Source of the DNA: an uncultured Pseudomonadales bacterium
GTDB lineage: Bacteria > Pseudomonadota > Gammaproteobacteria > Pseudomonadales > Cellvibrionaceae
Reading direction: 5' to 3'
DNA length: 25,548 nt
Assembly: GCA_938048505.1 (NCBI GenBank)
Contig: CALIUX010000267.1
Coordinates: forward strand, 1 to 25,548
The notes below the pieces were generated by a model that was not told the DNA's origin, searched no databases, and saw only the letters and a program-made list of their open reading frames with translations. The first letter of the stretch is position 1. The number at the start of each line of letters is the position of its first letter. This document shows positions 1 to 9,020 of the stretch, one piece after another. The translations under genes were made by a program, and so were the position numbers.

Positions 1-1514
1 CTGCCGACTACGTTATCCATGAACTCCCGGTCATGGCTCACCAATAAAACCGTGCCGTCAAAATTGAGCAGTAGCTCTTCAAGCAGCTCGAGCGTTTCGG
101 CATCCAGATCGTTAGTCGGTTCATCAAGTACTAAAACATTGGCTGGCTTACTAAAAAGTTTGGCTAATAGAATACGATTGCGTTCGCCACCGGAAAGGGT
201 TTTGATGGGTGTACGAGCACGCTCACCCGAGAACAAAAAGTCATTAAGATAGCTAATGGCATGACGGGGTTTGCCATTGATTTCAATGTATTCACGGCCG
301 CCTGCAATGTTATCCATTGCACTTTGCTCTAGATTCAGCTGATCTCGCAATTGGTCAAAATACGCCACTTCTATTTTAGTACCGCGCTTCACTTTACCGG
401 CTTGAGGCTCGACCTCGCCTAAAATCAATTTGAGCAGCGTACTTTTCCCCACGCCGTTGGGGCCGATCAAACCAATCTTATCGCCACGCACAACACGTGC
501 AGAGAAATCCTTGATGATTGGCCAGTCGCCATAACTAAACGATACACGCTCAAGCTCGGCAACAATTTTGCCTGAGGTCGACTCTTGCTGAACCTGAATA
601 TTCGCTGTTTTAAGATGCTCTCTACGTTGTGAGCGCTCATCACGCATCTTTTTAAGTGCTCTAACTCGCCCTTCATTACGTGTACGACGAGCCTTAATAC
701 CTTGGCGAATCCAAACCTCTTCTTTTGCTAAACGCTTATCAAATTCGGCATTGTGCTTTTCTTCTTCGGCCAATTGACGCTCACGAAACGCTAAAAAGTC
801 TTTGTAAGTCCCATCCCAAATACTCAGTCCACCACGGTCTAACTCGCCAATACGGTTTGCCACGTTCTGTAAAAACGCACGGTCATGCGTAACAAATACC
901 ACTGCACCCGGAAAGGTAGCCAGTTCTTTTTCTAACCACTCAATGGCTTTTACATCCAAATGGTTAGTCGGCTCATCCAGCAACAGCACATCAGGGTCTG
1001 TCACTAATGCGCGCGCCAAGGCTGCCCGTCTGCGCCACCCACCTGACATATCACCCATAAGAGTGTCAGCATCAAGGTCTAAGCGTGTCAGTGTTTGTTC
1101 AATACGATTATTAATGGCCCAGCCATCATGGGCCTCAATGACCGTTTGTAACTTGGCCATTTCGTTGAGTGCTTTTTCATCTAGCGCTTCGGGGTTAGCC
1201 ACTAAGGCGTTGTACCGACTCAGGCTTTCGGCCAGTTCGGGCAAGCCTTGCGCGACATAATCAAAGACACGCAGTTCATCAGCATCCGGCAGATCTTGCA
1301 TTAAGCCAGCAATCCTCACGCCGTCTTCTTTCCATGATGAGCCGCTATCGGGCTGCACTGAGCCGTCAACAACCTTGAGCAAAGTGGACTTTCCTACACC
1401 ATTGCGCCCGACTAAACAGAGCCTATCACCGGCATTAATTAGAGCATTAATATTATCAAAGATAATTTGCTCCCCGTAAGAGAGACAAAGATTATCGAGT
1501 TTAAGCAAAGGCAT
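1..1514 (-). CDS. uup: ABC-F family ATPase Uup, 5' part (3' end beyond the window)
   Basis: This reads leftward from the ATG at 1512-1514 and is still open at base 1, so about 504 codons of N-terminal sequence are present. The protein has two ABC ATPase modules and no membrane segments, which defines the ABC-F class of soluble, ribosome-associated ATPases. The first module has Walker A GRNGVGKST and the signature MSGGWRRR, followed by LLLDEPTNHLD. A charged linker rich in Arg, Lys and Glu follows, then a second module with GPNGVGKST, LSGGERNR and LVLDEPTNDLD. The W-R-R signature in module one and the linker fit Uup better than EttA, YheS or YbiT. Uup affects translation and transposon excision in Escherichia coli. 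The C-terminal DNA-binding coiled coil of Uup would lie outside the window. It is divergent from slt, a neighbour pair also seen in Pseudomonas. Confidence 0.93.
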   Translation of the reverse strand, partial: MPLLKLDNLCLSYGEQIIFDNINALINAGDRLCLVGRNGVGKSTLLKVVDGSVQPDSGSSWKEDGVRIAGLMQDLPDADELRVFDYVAQGLPELAESLSRYNALVANPEALDEKALNEMAKLQTVIEAHDGWAINNRIEQTLTRLDLDADTLMGDMSGGWRRRAALARALVTDPDVLLLDEPTNHLDVKAIEWLEKELATFPGAVVFVTHDRAFLQNVANRIGELDRGGLSIWDGTYKDFLAFRERQLAEEEKHNAEFDKRLAKEEVWIRQGIKARRTRNEGRVRALKKMRDERSQRREHLKTANIQVQQESTSGKIVAELERVSFSYGDWPIIKDFSARVVRGDKIGLIGPNGVGKSTLLKLILGEVEPQAGKVKRGTKIEVAYFDQLRDQLNLEQSAMDNIAGGREYIEINGKPRHAISYLNDFLFSGERARTPIKTLSGGERNRILLAKLFSKPANVLVLDEPTNDLDAETLELLEELLLNFDGTVLLVSHDREFMDNVVG

Positions 1515-1838
1515 GGTGTGATCTCAAGTGAGGGCTAAGCGCTAAATCAGGTTATGCGAAGAAAACCCATCTAGACTGGTTTATATAACATTCGGCGCGC
1601 AGTTTGCCGCAACATGGCAATAAAAATCCATGATTATTATGAACAAAATACTCGCCAGCTACTCTTTTATGCTCAACAATAAGATGAAGCAATGCTAAAA
1701 ATCGTAACCATTATGACAGTACACCATCCTTTACAGCCGCTTGCCGTTCTTCTCTTTTGGCGTGCTTCCAGCAAGACAAACAGAGTACTCACGGCAAGTC
1801 ATAACCGGATGACAACACCGTTACGCATTGGCGGTGCC
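1515..1838. other. Intergenic region between divergent uup and slt
   Basis: Both genes point outward, so both promoters must lie here. An A+T-rich TATATAA around 1580 is a possible -10 element for uup on the minus strand, but I see no matching strong -35. The slt reading frame is open back to an ATG at 1692. The residues between 1692 and 1838 do not look like a signal peptide, so I treat this part as untranslated. No RNA gene or repeat was seen. Confidence 0.4.
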
Positions 1839-3932
1839 ATGCGACATAGCAAAATAAAGCGCTATTTCAAACAAATAAGATTAGCGTGCCTGGTCAGTAT
1901 AGCGTGCCTGGCTTTGCTCCCCTCAGTCAGCTCAGCCAAACCGGCAGGCCATTTAAAGCAAACACATCAAGCCAGTTTGAAACAGCAGCGTTCAGCCTAT
2001 AAAAAAGCACAAAAAGCTATCAAAGATAAGCAATACACCAAAGCAAAAGGCTATTTGCGCACGCTAAAAGGGTACCCCTTAAAGCCATACATTGAGTATG
2101 AACTGCTCTCTCATCAGCTTAAAAAGGGTTCGAAAAACACCCAAATCAGCACATCGGTACGCCACCCTGCACAGAAAAAGCTGGATGCTTTTTTAGCAAA
2201 TTACCCTCATTCGGTTTTGGCCGATAAAATCACAGGTCAATGGCTGAACCACCTTGCAAACAGCCGCCAGTGGGATCAATTTAAACACTATTATACGAAT
2301 GGGTTTCGATCCACAAAAATGCGATGCTGGCATACGGAGGCACGTTTTAGGACACAGCAAGGTACCGCAGAAAGAGAGGCCATCCTGAACGAGGGTCTAA
2401 AATTATGGGTTGTAGGACAATCACAACCTAAAGCTTGTGACCCACTGTTTAAACTACTTAAGCAGCACAACCTTCTTTCTGAAGAGGCGATTTGGCAACG
2501 ATTGAAGTTGGCAATAGAAAAAGGCAACATCTCTCTTGCAACATACCTGCAAAAACAGCTGCCCCAGTCAAAGCAGTTACTTGCCAAACAGTTTATGGCT
2601 GTTCGCAAAAAGCCAGAGCAAATAACCGATACCGCCCGCTTTACCGGCACAACAACGGAATTTAAAGATATCGTTTCGTATGGTGTTAAACGCTACGCTC
2701 GCCAGAACCCTAAGAAATCATGGGAAATATGGCAAACCTATTCGACACAAATGCCGTTTTCAGACAGTGAAAACACCGTCGTAAAAAAATATATTCTTCG
2801 TTATTTACTTCGTAAAGATGAACTAGACCTTGCCCAAAACCAGCTCCATTTAGTGCCATCATTGCGCAGTAAAAAGCTGGTGGAATCACTTCTGCGAAAA
2901 AACCTGAAAGCCTCAGATTGGTCTGCCATTGTCAAAAACATCCCATTGCTTGATACCGCAACACAATCCACTGGCCGCTGGCGCTACTGGCATGCCAGAG
3001 CGCACACTGTACTGAATACCAAGGGTATCGATACACATGCTACGTTTAACGCATTAGCGCAAGAACGCAGCTGGTACGGCTTTTTGGCCGCCGACATTAT
3101 GGATATGCCCTACCGCTTCAACGAAGATAAAAGCCTAGCGGATGAAACACTCCTGAAAACAGTCAAAGCCTATAGCAGCGCTCAGAGAGCCAAAGAACTT
3201 TGGCACATGGAACAGCTCAATCAAGCCCGTAAAGAATGGTATAGCACACTCAAAAAGCTCAGTGATGAGGAATTACTGGCTGCGGGTGAGCTAGCATATG
3301 ACTGGGGTTGGGCAAATGGCAGCATTGTGGCCATGATTAAAGCTAAGCGATGGGATCATATGCGACTGCGCTTCCCCATTGCCTACCGCCAAGCTATTCA
3401 AGACGCCGCCAAGCGTAATACATCACTCGATGAAACGTTTATTTATGCCATTGCAAGACAAGAAAGTGCCTTTGCCGTTGATGTCGTGTCATCCGCCGGG
3501 GCTAGAGGGCTCATGCAGCTCATGCCTGCCACGGCCAAAGATCAAGCAAAGCGCTTACGTATCAAACACACCAAGAGTGACCTCTTTAAAGCAGAACACA
3601 ACATAAAGTTGGGCAGTGCTTACTTAAATCGGCGAGTCGAGGACTTTAAGGGTAATCGTATTTTAGCTGCGGCTTCTTACAATGCGGGCACAAGTCGCGT
3701 GAAACGCTGGCGCCCCAATAGCCAATCTGCCTTGCCTGCGGATGTATGGATCGAAGTAATCCCCTTCAAAGAAACCCGTGGCTATGTGCAAAATGTGCTC
3801 GCATACGATGTTATTTATCGTCATATACTTCAGCGAACAAGCCAAAACCACAAAAAAAATACAAAGGACTTGGATACAAAACGTTATCGACTACTCAAAC
3901 CAATAGAAAAGATCATTACTGGGCAGCCGTAA
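1839..3932 (+). CDS. slt: Soluble lytic murein transglycosylase (Slt70-like)
   Basis: This is a periplasmic enzyme that cuts the MurNAc-GlcNAc bond of peptidoglycan without water, leaving a 1,6-anhydro end. The frame is open from 1692, but I prefer the ATG at 1839. From there the protein (697 aa) starts MRHSKIKRYFK, then has a hydrophobic stretch and the cleavage-like sequence SVSSA-KPA, a clear Sec signal peptide. A long alpha-helical superhelix (U and L domains) fills residues about 35-510. The catalytic lysozyme-like domain follows: YAIARQESAF holds the catalytic Glu at 542 (counted from 1839). GARGLMQLMPATA and AAASYNAG are the other conserved motifs. Length is normal for Slt70 with an extra C-terminal tail of about 30 residues. 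The signal peptide contains a small internal duplication (see 1882-1917). E. coli slt is followed by trpR; this one is not. Confidence 0.93.
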   Translation: MRHSKIKRYFKQIRLACLVSIACLALLPSVSSAKPAGHLKQTHQASLKQQRSAYKKAQKAIKDKQYTKAKGYLRTLKGYPLKPYIEYELLSHQLKKGSKNTQISTSVRHPAQKKLDAFLANYPHSVLADKITGQWLNHLANSRQWDQFKHYYTNGFRSTKMRCWHTEARFRTQQGTAEREAILNEGLKLWVVGQSQPKACDPLFKLLKQHNLLSEEAIWQRLKLAIEKGNISLATYLQKQLPQSKQLLAKQFMAVRKKPEQITDTARFTGTTTEFKDIVSYGVKRYARQNPKKSWEIWQTYSTQMPFSDSENTVVKKYILRYLLRKDELDLAQNQLHLVPSLRSKKLVESLLRKNLKASDWSAIVKNIPLLDTATQSTGRWRYWHARAHTVLNTKGIDTHATFNALAQERSWYGFLAADIMDMPYRFNEDKSLADETLLKTVKAYSSAQRAKELWHMEQLNQARKEWYSTLKKLSDEELLAAGELAYDWGWANGSIVAMIKAKRWDHMRLRFPIAYRQAIQDAAKRNTSLDETFIYAIARQESAFAVDVVSSAGARGLMQLMPATAKDQAKRLRIKHTKSDLFKAEHNIKLGSAYLNRRVEDFKGNRILAAASYNAGTSRVKRWRPNSQSALPADVWIEVIPFKETRGYVQNVLAYDVIYRHILQRTSQNHKKNTKDLDTKRYRLLKPIEKIITGQP
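1882..1917 (+). repeat. 18-bp tandem duplication in the slt signal-peptide codons
   Basis: Two 18-bp units start with the identical 12 bases TAGCGTGCCTGG at 1882 and 1900, then diverge. The period is in frame and gives the similar hexapeptides LACLVS and IACLAL, so the duplication lengthens the hydrophobic core of the signal peptide. Confidence 0.6.
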
Positions 3933-4229
3933 TGCAATAACATGGTTCATCAGCAAATTAGGGCAACTAATGCGCCAAAAAGATGTATTTAGTAGGCAGC
4001 AATCCTCTCTCTGTCTTAGGAATACATTTTCAGTAAAGCTGAATCAACAAGACCTACACATTACGATAACAATAAGAATGACAGTTCATGTAGAGCCTTT
4101 ATCCACTCCCAAGAGTGACCCAATGAGGTATAGTAACTGGCCGGTGTTGTGCCAGTTAAAGCTGTACCAATCGAATCCTTGTGTGTACCGCTTGCTATTT
4201 GAACAACCCTTTTTTAGTGAACACTGCTT
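3933..4229 (+). other. Intergenic region upstream of the EAL-HDOD gene
   Basis: This is about 300 bp with no credible gene. It must hold the promoter of the EAL-HDOD gene if that gene is transcribed on its own. The only clear structure is the inverted repeat at 4134-4158. I saw no strong terminator after slt. Confidence 0.4.
4134..4158 (+). promoter_or_regulatory. Inverted repeat upstream of the EAL-HDOD gene
   Basis: A perfect 8-bp inverted repeat, TAACTGGC then GCCAGTTA, is separated by 9 bases and ends 71 bp before the start codon. It has no T-run after it, so it is unlikely to be a terminator. It could be a regulator site or a hairpin in the 5' leader. The symmetry is seen directly; the role is a guess. 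Confidence 0.35.
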
Positions 4230-5474
4230 ATGATTACGCCATTGTTTGCGCGGCAAGCTATTTTCAACAAACACCTGCAGGTTGCAGCGTATGAATTACT
4301 CTTCAGAGGTAAACCTGGGGTAAGCCATCCGCAATTTGATGGTGACAAGGCAAGCTGTGACATCTTAAAGCATGCATTTGGCAAATATTCGATAAGCGAT
4401 ATTACCGGCCACCGCGATGCCTTTATCAATTTCACACGTAACTTGCTAGTTTATCCACCTGAGTTACCGGCTAGCCAGCTCGTGATAGAAGTATTGGAAG
4501 ATACTCAACCCGACCCCGAGCTCTTGCAAGCCTTAGGCAAATTAAAAGATAAAGGCTATCGCATTGCGTTAGATGACTTCTTACTCACTGAGCACAGTAA
4601 GCAATTATTGCCTTTTGCTGACATCATAAAGATTGATATTCTTCAGCTTGATGAAGCCAAGCTGCGCGAGCACATCCAAGAACTCAAAAGCTACAACAGC
4701 GAATTGAAATTCATTGCAGAAAAAGTAGAAACGCATGAGCAATTTGCACTCTGCAGCGAGCTGGATTTTGATTACTTCCAAGGCTATTTTCTTTCTAGGC
4801 CGCAACTTGTTGAAAAGCAAGATAAGCCCGCCGGACAGCACTCCACCATACAAAAACTTTACGATACAACATCATCGAGTGCGCGCTTTAAAAGCTTAGC
4901 GCAAGTTTGCTCTGCTGATCCTGGCTTGAGCTTTCGACTCTTAAAAATGATGAACTCACCTGCTTTTTATTCCGGAGAAAAAGTCAACTCACTGAGCGAA
5001 GCCATTGCATTAGTGGGGCAAGAAAGAATTCGCAATTGGGCGGCCTTATTGCTGCTTAACCAAGGAGCACTTAAACCCTCTGAGCTCTATATCATTAACA
5101 ATACGCGCGCGCGCTTCTGCGAGCTATTAGCCTTAAAAGCACAATGCCAACAGCCTGGGCAAGCCTTTATTGTCGGTGCATTATCGATGATGGATGCACA
5201 CTTTGATTTACCCATGCCAGAATTGCTTAATTATTTAGAATTACCTGAGGCAACAGAGAGAATTCTCCAAAGTAATACCGAAGGGAAACAAATTAAGAAT
5301 TACGACAATCAAGCACCGCAGCATGTTTTTTTATTAACCTGTCAAGCGATAGAACGGCAAGCATGGTCTGACATCCCTATAGATTATTTAAATAGACTGG
5401 CCATCACAGATGAAGATATCAACAATGCCTACACCGAAGCATTGTTATTTGCTCAAGCGATTGAAAGTCTTTAA
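4230..5474 (+). CDS. EAL-HDOD domain signalling protein (YuxH family)
   Basis: A 414-aa cytoplasmic protein with an N-terminal EAL domain (about 1-200) and a C-terminal HDOD domain (about 205-400). EAL domains bind or hydrolyse cyclic-di-GMP; HDOD domains are catalytically dead relatives of HD hydrolases found in signalling proteins. The signature EAL motif reads ELL (22-24) followed by F-R26. Other residues that normally hold metal or do catalysis are present: N68, E87, D115-D116, K134, E164 and Q184 in FQGY. The loop after the Asp pair, usually DDFGTGYSS, reads DDFLLTEHS, so the conserved Gly-Thr-Gly is lost. Activity is therefore uncertain: it may be a weak phosphodiesterase or only a sensor or binding protein. 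The HDOD part has SLAQVCSADPGLSFRLLKMMNS and LVGQERIRNW-type motifs. It converges on truD with only 21 bp between them. Confidence 0.85.
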   Translation: MITPLFARQAIFNKHLQVAAYELLFRGKPGVSHPQFDGDKASCDILKHAFGKYSISDITGHRDAFINFTRNLLVYPPELPASQLVIEVLEDTQPDPELLQALGKLKDKGYRIALDDFLLTEHSKQLLPFADIIKIDILQLDEAKLREHIQELKSYNSELKFIAEKVETHEQFALCSELDFDYFQGYFLSRPQLVEKQDKPAGQHSTIQKLYDTTSSSARFKSLAQVCSADPGLSFRLLKMMNSPAFYSGEKVNSLSEAIALVGQERIRNWAALLLLNQGALKPSELYIINNTRARFCELLALKAQCQQPGQAFIVGALSMMDAHFDLPMPELLNYLELPEATERILQSNTEGKQIKNYDNQAPQHVFLLTCQAIERQAWSDIPIDYLNRLAITDEDINNAYTEALLFAQAIESL

Positions 5475-5495
5475 AAATAATTTAAAAACACTCAT

Positions 5496-6524
5496 CTAAG
5501 CGATTAAGCGTCGATCAGGCTCTACTACCTGACAAATCTCTCGAATAACACTTGTCGCATATTCACCTGGTGGCAAGGTGAAGCGCAAGAGCAATTGCGA
5601 ATCCTCATCAAAATGCCACTCAAAATTCTCAGGCCGACATATTAGGCGACGACGTTCTTGTGTCATGCCTAAATGCTCTAACGCATTTGCCCAAGGCATG
5701 AAAGCCTCCAGAGCTTGTTGCTCAACTTTTAAAGCGTCATCGGCTGTCTCACTGCGCCCTCGCCCCCATAAAGGACCACTTGGGTAGTGTGCATCCATTA
5801 ATACATCACCCGACAGTCTTGATGACCATGATCCAGCCAAAACGCGCGCCGCCAAAACGCGATTAAATAATTGCGAGCGCGCGGCCGACAAGATAATCCC
5901 TTTAGGCTTGCGGCGCCTTTTAGAACGACCTGCAGACTCTTGGGTGCCTAACCATTCATTAAACACCTTAAGGTTGTTAGCTTGACGACCAAAACGCTGC
6001 AATCCAAAATAATTGGGCACACCCGTTTCTGCTATGGATTTTAATCGCTGAGAAAGCGTATCGTGAAGCGGTTTAAGCTCATCAAAACATAAGCGAATCG
6101 TAAAGGCGTTGCCCTGATGCATACCTCTACGTAATTTACTGGCGCCACGTGTCACGCTCAGTAGCTTGCTGTTGGGGAGCATTTCATGGAGATGATCATA
6201 ATGAGAGGCAGCCTGTTTATGAGGGTCGTAAACTGAAAACCATTGGCGCGTAATGGCGTTGCGATCTTTTAGCCCACAAAATCCCACATCGACTGTTTTA
6301 ATATGGCAAGTCTTAGCAATATGCTCAGCAACCCATTGAGAGTTATCACCATCACTCTCGATAAAAAGATAATCATGCTCGCCCTCACCGGCAGGCTCAA
6401 AACCTAATATTTCTTCTACGATAAAATGCGCATTATGCGTTTTTAAACCAGCCGTATGCTCAGGCAAGCCATAAGCATACGGCAGGGTCGTATCAAAAAT
6501 TGTTTCGAATGTTTTTTCAGGCAT
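5496..6524 (-). CDS. truD: tRNA pseudouridine synthase D
   Basis: TruD converts uridine 13 of tRNA-Glu to pseudouridine in the cytoplasm. The 342-aa protein has the family signature GLKDRNAITRQ, with the catalytic Asp at 87. It also has the N-terminal HFIVEEILGF (residues 33-42, the conserved F-x-V-x-E region) and the family-typical FGLQRFGRQANN around 173-184. Length is normal. In many gammaproteobacteria truD sits with ispD, ispF and surE. Here it stands alone after pepP, 65 bp away on the same strand, so it may be read from the ygfB-pepP transcript. The C-terminal half has the usual insert and ends VVEPDRRLIA. No unusual residue was seen. Confidence 0.95.
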   Translation of the reverse strand: MPEKTFETIFDTTLPYAYGLPEHTAGLKTHNAHFIVEEILGFEPAGEGEHDYLFIESDGDNSQWVAEHIAKTCHIKTVDVGFCGLKDRNAITRQWFSVYDPHKQAASHYDHLHEMLPNSKLLSVTRGASKLRRGMHQGNAFTIRLCFDELKPLHDTLSQRLKSIAETGVPNYFGLQRFGRQANNLKVFNEWLGTQESAGRSKRRRKPKGIILSAARSQLFNRVLAARVLAGSWSSRLSGDVLMDAHYPSGPLWGRGRSETADDALKVEQQALEAFMPWANALEHLGMTQERRRLICRPENFEWHFDEDSQLLLRFTLPPGEYATSVIREICQVVEPDRRLIA

Positions 6525-6589
6525 TATTTGGAAATCTTTTTAGGCATTTATTCAGGTAGACAGTCAGGAGCGCAACATCAAATCACGTT

Positions 6590-7906
6590 TTAAGCGCTCT
6601 GCATTAATGCCTCAATATCTTCAATAGTTTTAGGAACGCCAGCAGTCATCACTTCACAACCATCTTGCGTCACCACCACATCATCCTCTATGCGAATCCC
6701 AATCCCACGCCAACGCGGCTCAACGGTTTGATCATCTGGGGCAATGTATAAGCCAGGCTCAACCGTCATGACCATACCAACTTCGAGCGGGCGCCATTCA
6801 CCGTTTACTTTATAAGCACCCACATCATGCACATCAATACCCAACCAATGCCCCACTCGATGCATGTAAAAGCGTTTATAAGCGCCCTCTTCTATCAATG
6901 TTTGAAGGTCGCCTTCAAGCAGCCCCAGTGATACAAGACCTTTTGTTAGAACACTCACGGACTCGTCGTGTGGTTCATTCCAACGATTACCCGGTTTGAT
7001 CTTTTTGATGGCCGCCAGTTGCGCCTCAAGTGTGAGGCGATACAACAGTGCTTGCGGCTCAGAAAAAGTGCCTGAGACAGGAAAAGTACGCGTAATATCT
7101 GACGCATACATGTCTTTTTCACAGCCTGCATCAATCAGCACTAAATCACCGCTATTCAACGCATGGTTATTATCGGTGTAATGCAAAATGCAGGCATTTT
7201 CTCCGCCTCCCACAATGGAGTTATAAGCCACCGCAGGCGCTCCGCCTTGCGCAAATGTATAAGTTAGCTCACTCTCTAACTGAAACTCCATCATACCCGG
7301 TCGGCAAGCTTGCATAGCGCGTGCATGTGCTTTAGCTGCCAAGTCGCATGATTCACGCAGAACAGTCAATTCTTGCTCACTTTTTATCAAACGCTGTTCA
7401 TGCAGTAACTGGTCGAGGTTAGATAATACATCGGGCGCACTTGCGCCTGCTCGCGCATTTTTCTTGACTGAATTTAGCCATTGAATAACTTGCTGATCTA
7501 ATACTGTATCAAGGCCAATGCTGTAATAAATTTGAGAGCAACCATCTAGCAATTTTGGTAAGACGTCACCTGCCTCATCAATTGCAAAGGCTTCATCTGC
7601 ACCATAGGTATCACATGCACCTTCTAAGCCCGCCATGCGGCCTTCCCAAATTTCCATCTGCTTGTTTTTGGGGCGGCATAACATCAAAAATTCACCTTCA
7701 GGACGCCCAGGCGCAAGCACTAACAAGGCATCAGGCTCGTTAAAGCCCGAGAGGTAATAAAAATCACTATTTTGACGATAAGGATAATCCGTATCGCGAC
7801 TACGCACCGCAGTAGGCGCGGCTGCAATCACCGCAATACTATTGGGCGCCATACGTGCCATTACATTCTGGCGGTGTACACGGAAATCATTTTGGGACAA
7901 AGGCAT
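6590..7906 (-). CDS. pepP: Xaa-Pro aminopeptidase P
   Basis: A dinuclear-metal (normally Mn) exopeptidase that removes the N-terminal residue before a proline. At 438 aa it matches the E. coli enzyme closely. The N-terminal creatinase-like domain (about 1-170) starts MPLSQNDFRVHRQN. The pita-bread catalytic domain follows with all five metal ligands: D259 and D270 in LIDAGCEKDMYASDITRTF, H353 in HRVGHWLGID, E383 in VEPGLYI and E407 in GIGIRIEDDV. It lies 51 bp after ygfB on the same strand, the conserved ygfB-pepP order. In E. coli and many relatives ubiH follows; here truD does. The start is supported by a purine-rich stretch (GAGAG) upstream. Confidence 0.96.
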   Translation of the reverse strand: MPLSQNDFRVHRQNVMARMAPNSIAVIAAAPTAVRSRDTDYPYRQNSDFYYLSGFNEPDALLVLAPGRPEGEFLMLCRPKNKQMEIWEGRMAGLEGACDTYGADEAFAIDEAGDVLPKLLDGCSQIYYSIGLDTVLDQQVIQWLNSVKKNARAGASAPDVLSNLDQLLHEQRLIKSEQELTVLRESCDLAAKAHARAMQACRPGMMEFQLESELTYTFAQGGAPAVAYNSIVGGGENACILHYTDNNHALNSGDLVLIDAGCEKDMYASDITRTFPVSGTFSEPQALLYRLTLEAQLAAIKKIKPGNRWNEPHDESVSVLTKGLVSLGLLEGDLQTLIEEGAYKRFYMHRVGHWLGIDVHDVGAYKVNGEWRPLEVGMVMTVEPGLYIAPDDQTVEPRWRGIGIRIEDDVVVTQDGCEVMTAGVPKTIEDIEALMQSA

Positions 7907-7957
7907 GGAATCGGCTCTCAGTATTCAATAAGATACAAAAACATTACACAGCAGTGA

Positions 7958-8527
7958 TCAATGTATGGAGCCTGCATCAGACTCCGTTTGCTGTTGATGA
8001 AATTGGTAAAGATACAAGGCACCAACTCTTATAAACTCCCCCAGCTCCATGTAGAGGCGTTCATTTTCGTCGTTGTCTTCTAAATCCGTATCAATTTGAG
8101 CGATTTCGGCCAGTGTTGACAGCATATCCTTACCATCTTCATCTAATGCCATAGTATCGCAACGAGACATGCCTAGCCCAGTCAAAAAGCTCTGACTCCA
8201 CTGCCCTAAAGCCTCAACGCGCTGGGAAAGGGGTACTGCATCATCGGGTAGTAGTAGCCTAAAACCATATTCTTGATCCGCTAAAGCGCGCTGCGAAAAT
8301 ACTGCATAAGCATCCATTGCGGCCTGACTTTCTATTTCCTTTAATGGCTCAGGTAAATCCATAAACTCTTCGGCCATTACTCGCCACTGCTCAGTGTCAA
8401 GCTGCTCCCCCCCTGCAAGTATGCCCGATATAAAGCCTTGCAGGTCAGCTGGTGTGCTTATTGCACCTAAGCGATATAAAAAATCACTCCAATGCTCCCA
8501 AGAATAAAGAGCGTCTAAATCTGTCAT
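7958..8527 (-). CDS. ygfB: UPF0149 family protein YgfB
   Basis: A 189-aa acidic, all-helical cytoplasmic protein of the YecA/YgfB (UPF0149) family. The frame is open to 8638, but the extra 37 residues (MILYGMARR...) are not family-like and are rich in Cys and hydrophobic residues. MTDLDALYSWEHWSDFLYRLG at 8527 matches the usual start. Family features seen are GFISGILAGG near residue 28, the middle QRVEALGQWSQSFLTGLG, and a C-terminal DNENERLYMELGEFIRVGALYLY. In Pseudomonas aeruginosa YgfB has been linked to regulation of the amidase ampDh3 through AlpA; whether that applies here is unknown. It sits just upstream of pepP and is divergent from the zapA pair, the classical zapA-ygfB-pepP arrangement. 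Confidence 0.9.
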   Translation of the reverse strand: MTDLDALYSWEHWSDFLYRLGAISTPADLQGFISGILAGGEQLDTEQWRVMAEEFMDLPEPLKEIESQAAMDAYAVFSQRALADQEYGFRLLLPDDAVPLSQRVEALGQWSQSFLTGLGMSRCDTMALDEDGKDMLSTLAEIAQIDTDLEDNDENERLYMELGEFIRVGALYLYQFHQQQTESDAGSIH

Positions 8528-8747
8528 AAAATACTCTGATTGATAGGATAAAAAGATGGTCAATACGTGAAAAGCTGTCTCATAGCATTCATCGTTGCAT
8601 GCTAACATGAGACGACGAGCCATCCCGTATAAAATCACCTTGTATAAATGTAAACTGTTGTCGAGGTAGCCTTTACCATGCTGTATCGAAACACGCCATG
8701 CTTTGAAATTTGCACTGACTCAGCATGCAATAACGAGCTAAAAAAAC

Positions 8748-9020
8748 ATGTCTAGAAAGGATAGAACAAGCAGAGGGATGACCTCAGGTAGCTCTGTGAG
8801 TACACCTAATGAGCAGGCACACTTGGAGCAGTTAGAGCAAAAGCTGGATGCGCTGCTGGCTTATACTTCACGCTTAGAAGCAGAACTCCACAAAACGCAG
8901 AAAGCCTATAGCATGGCGCAAGAAACTGTTGCGGCACTCGAAAGCCAGCAACAGCAAACCGCAGAAAAAATTGCCTCTACGATCAGTTACTTGCAACACA
9001 TAGAGGCAAGCCAAGCATGA
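8748..9020 (+). CDS. Small coiled-coil protein, TIGR02449 family (ZapB-like)
   Basis: A 90-aa protein made mostly of one coiled coil (about residues 24-88: HLEQLEQKLDALLAYTSRLEAEL and on), after a Ser/Thr-rich N-terminal tail. Proteins of this type lie directly upstream of zapA in many gammaproteobacteria and are annotated TIGR02449 or ZapB-like. Most are near 70 aa, so either the tail is an extension or translation starts at the internal ATG at 8778. I keep 8748 because AGAGGG lies right against the 8778 ATG with no spacing to work as a ribosome site for it. The stop overlaps the zapA start by 4 bp (ATGA), which points to translational coupling. A role with ZapA in Z-ring assembly is inferred from position only. 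Confidence 0.8.
   Translation: MSRKDRTSRGMTSGSSVSTPNEQAHLEQLEQKLDALLAYTSRLEAELHKTQKAYSMAQETVAALESQQQQTAEKIASTISYLQHIEASQA

Noticed and set aside
943..1260. Plus-strand open frame inside uup
   Set aside because: It is the antisense shadow of the conserved uup coding sequence, rich in Ser and Arg, with no family resemblance.
1692..1838. N-terminal extension of slt from the ATG at 1692
   Set aside because: The 49 extra residues would bury a clean signal peptide that starts at 1839, so the upstream ATG is unlikely to be used.
8528..8638. N-terminal extension of ygfB
   Set aside because: The extra residues do not resemble the family, while the internal ATG at 8527 gives the usual length of about 190 residues.
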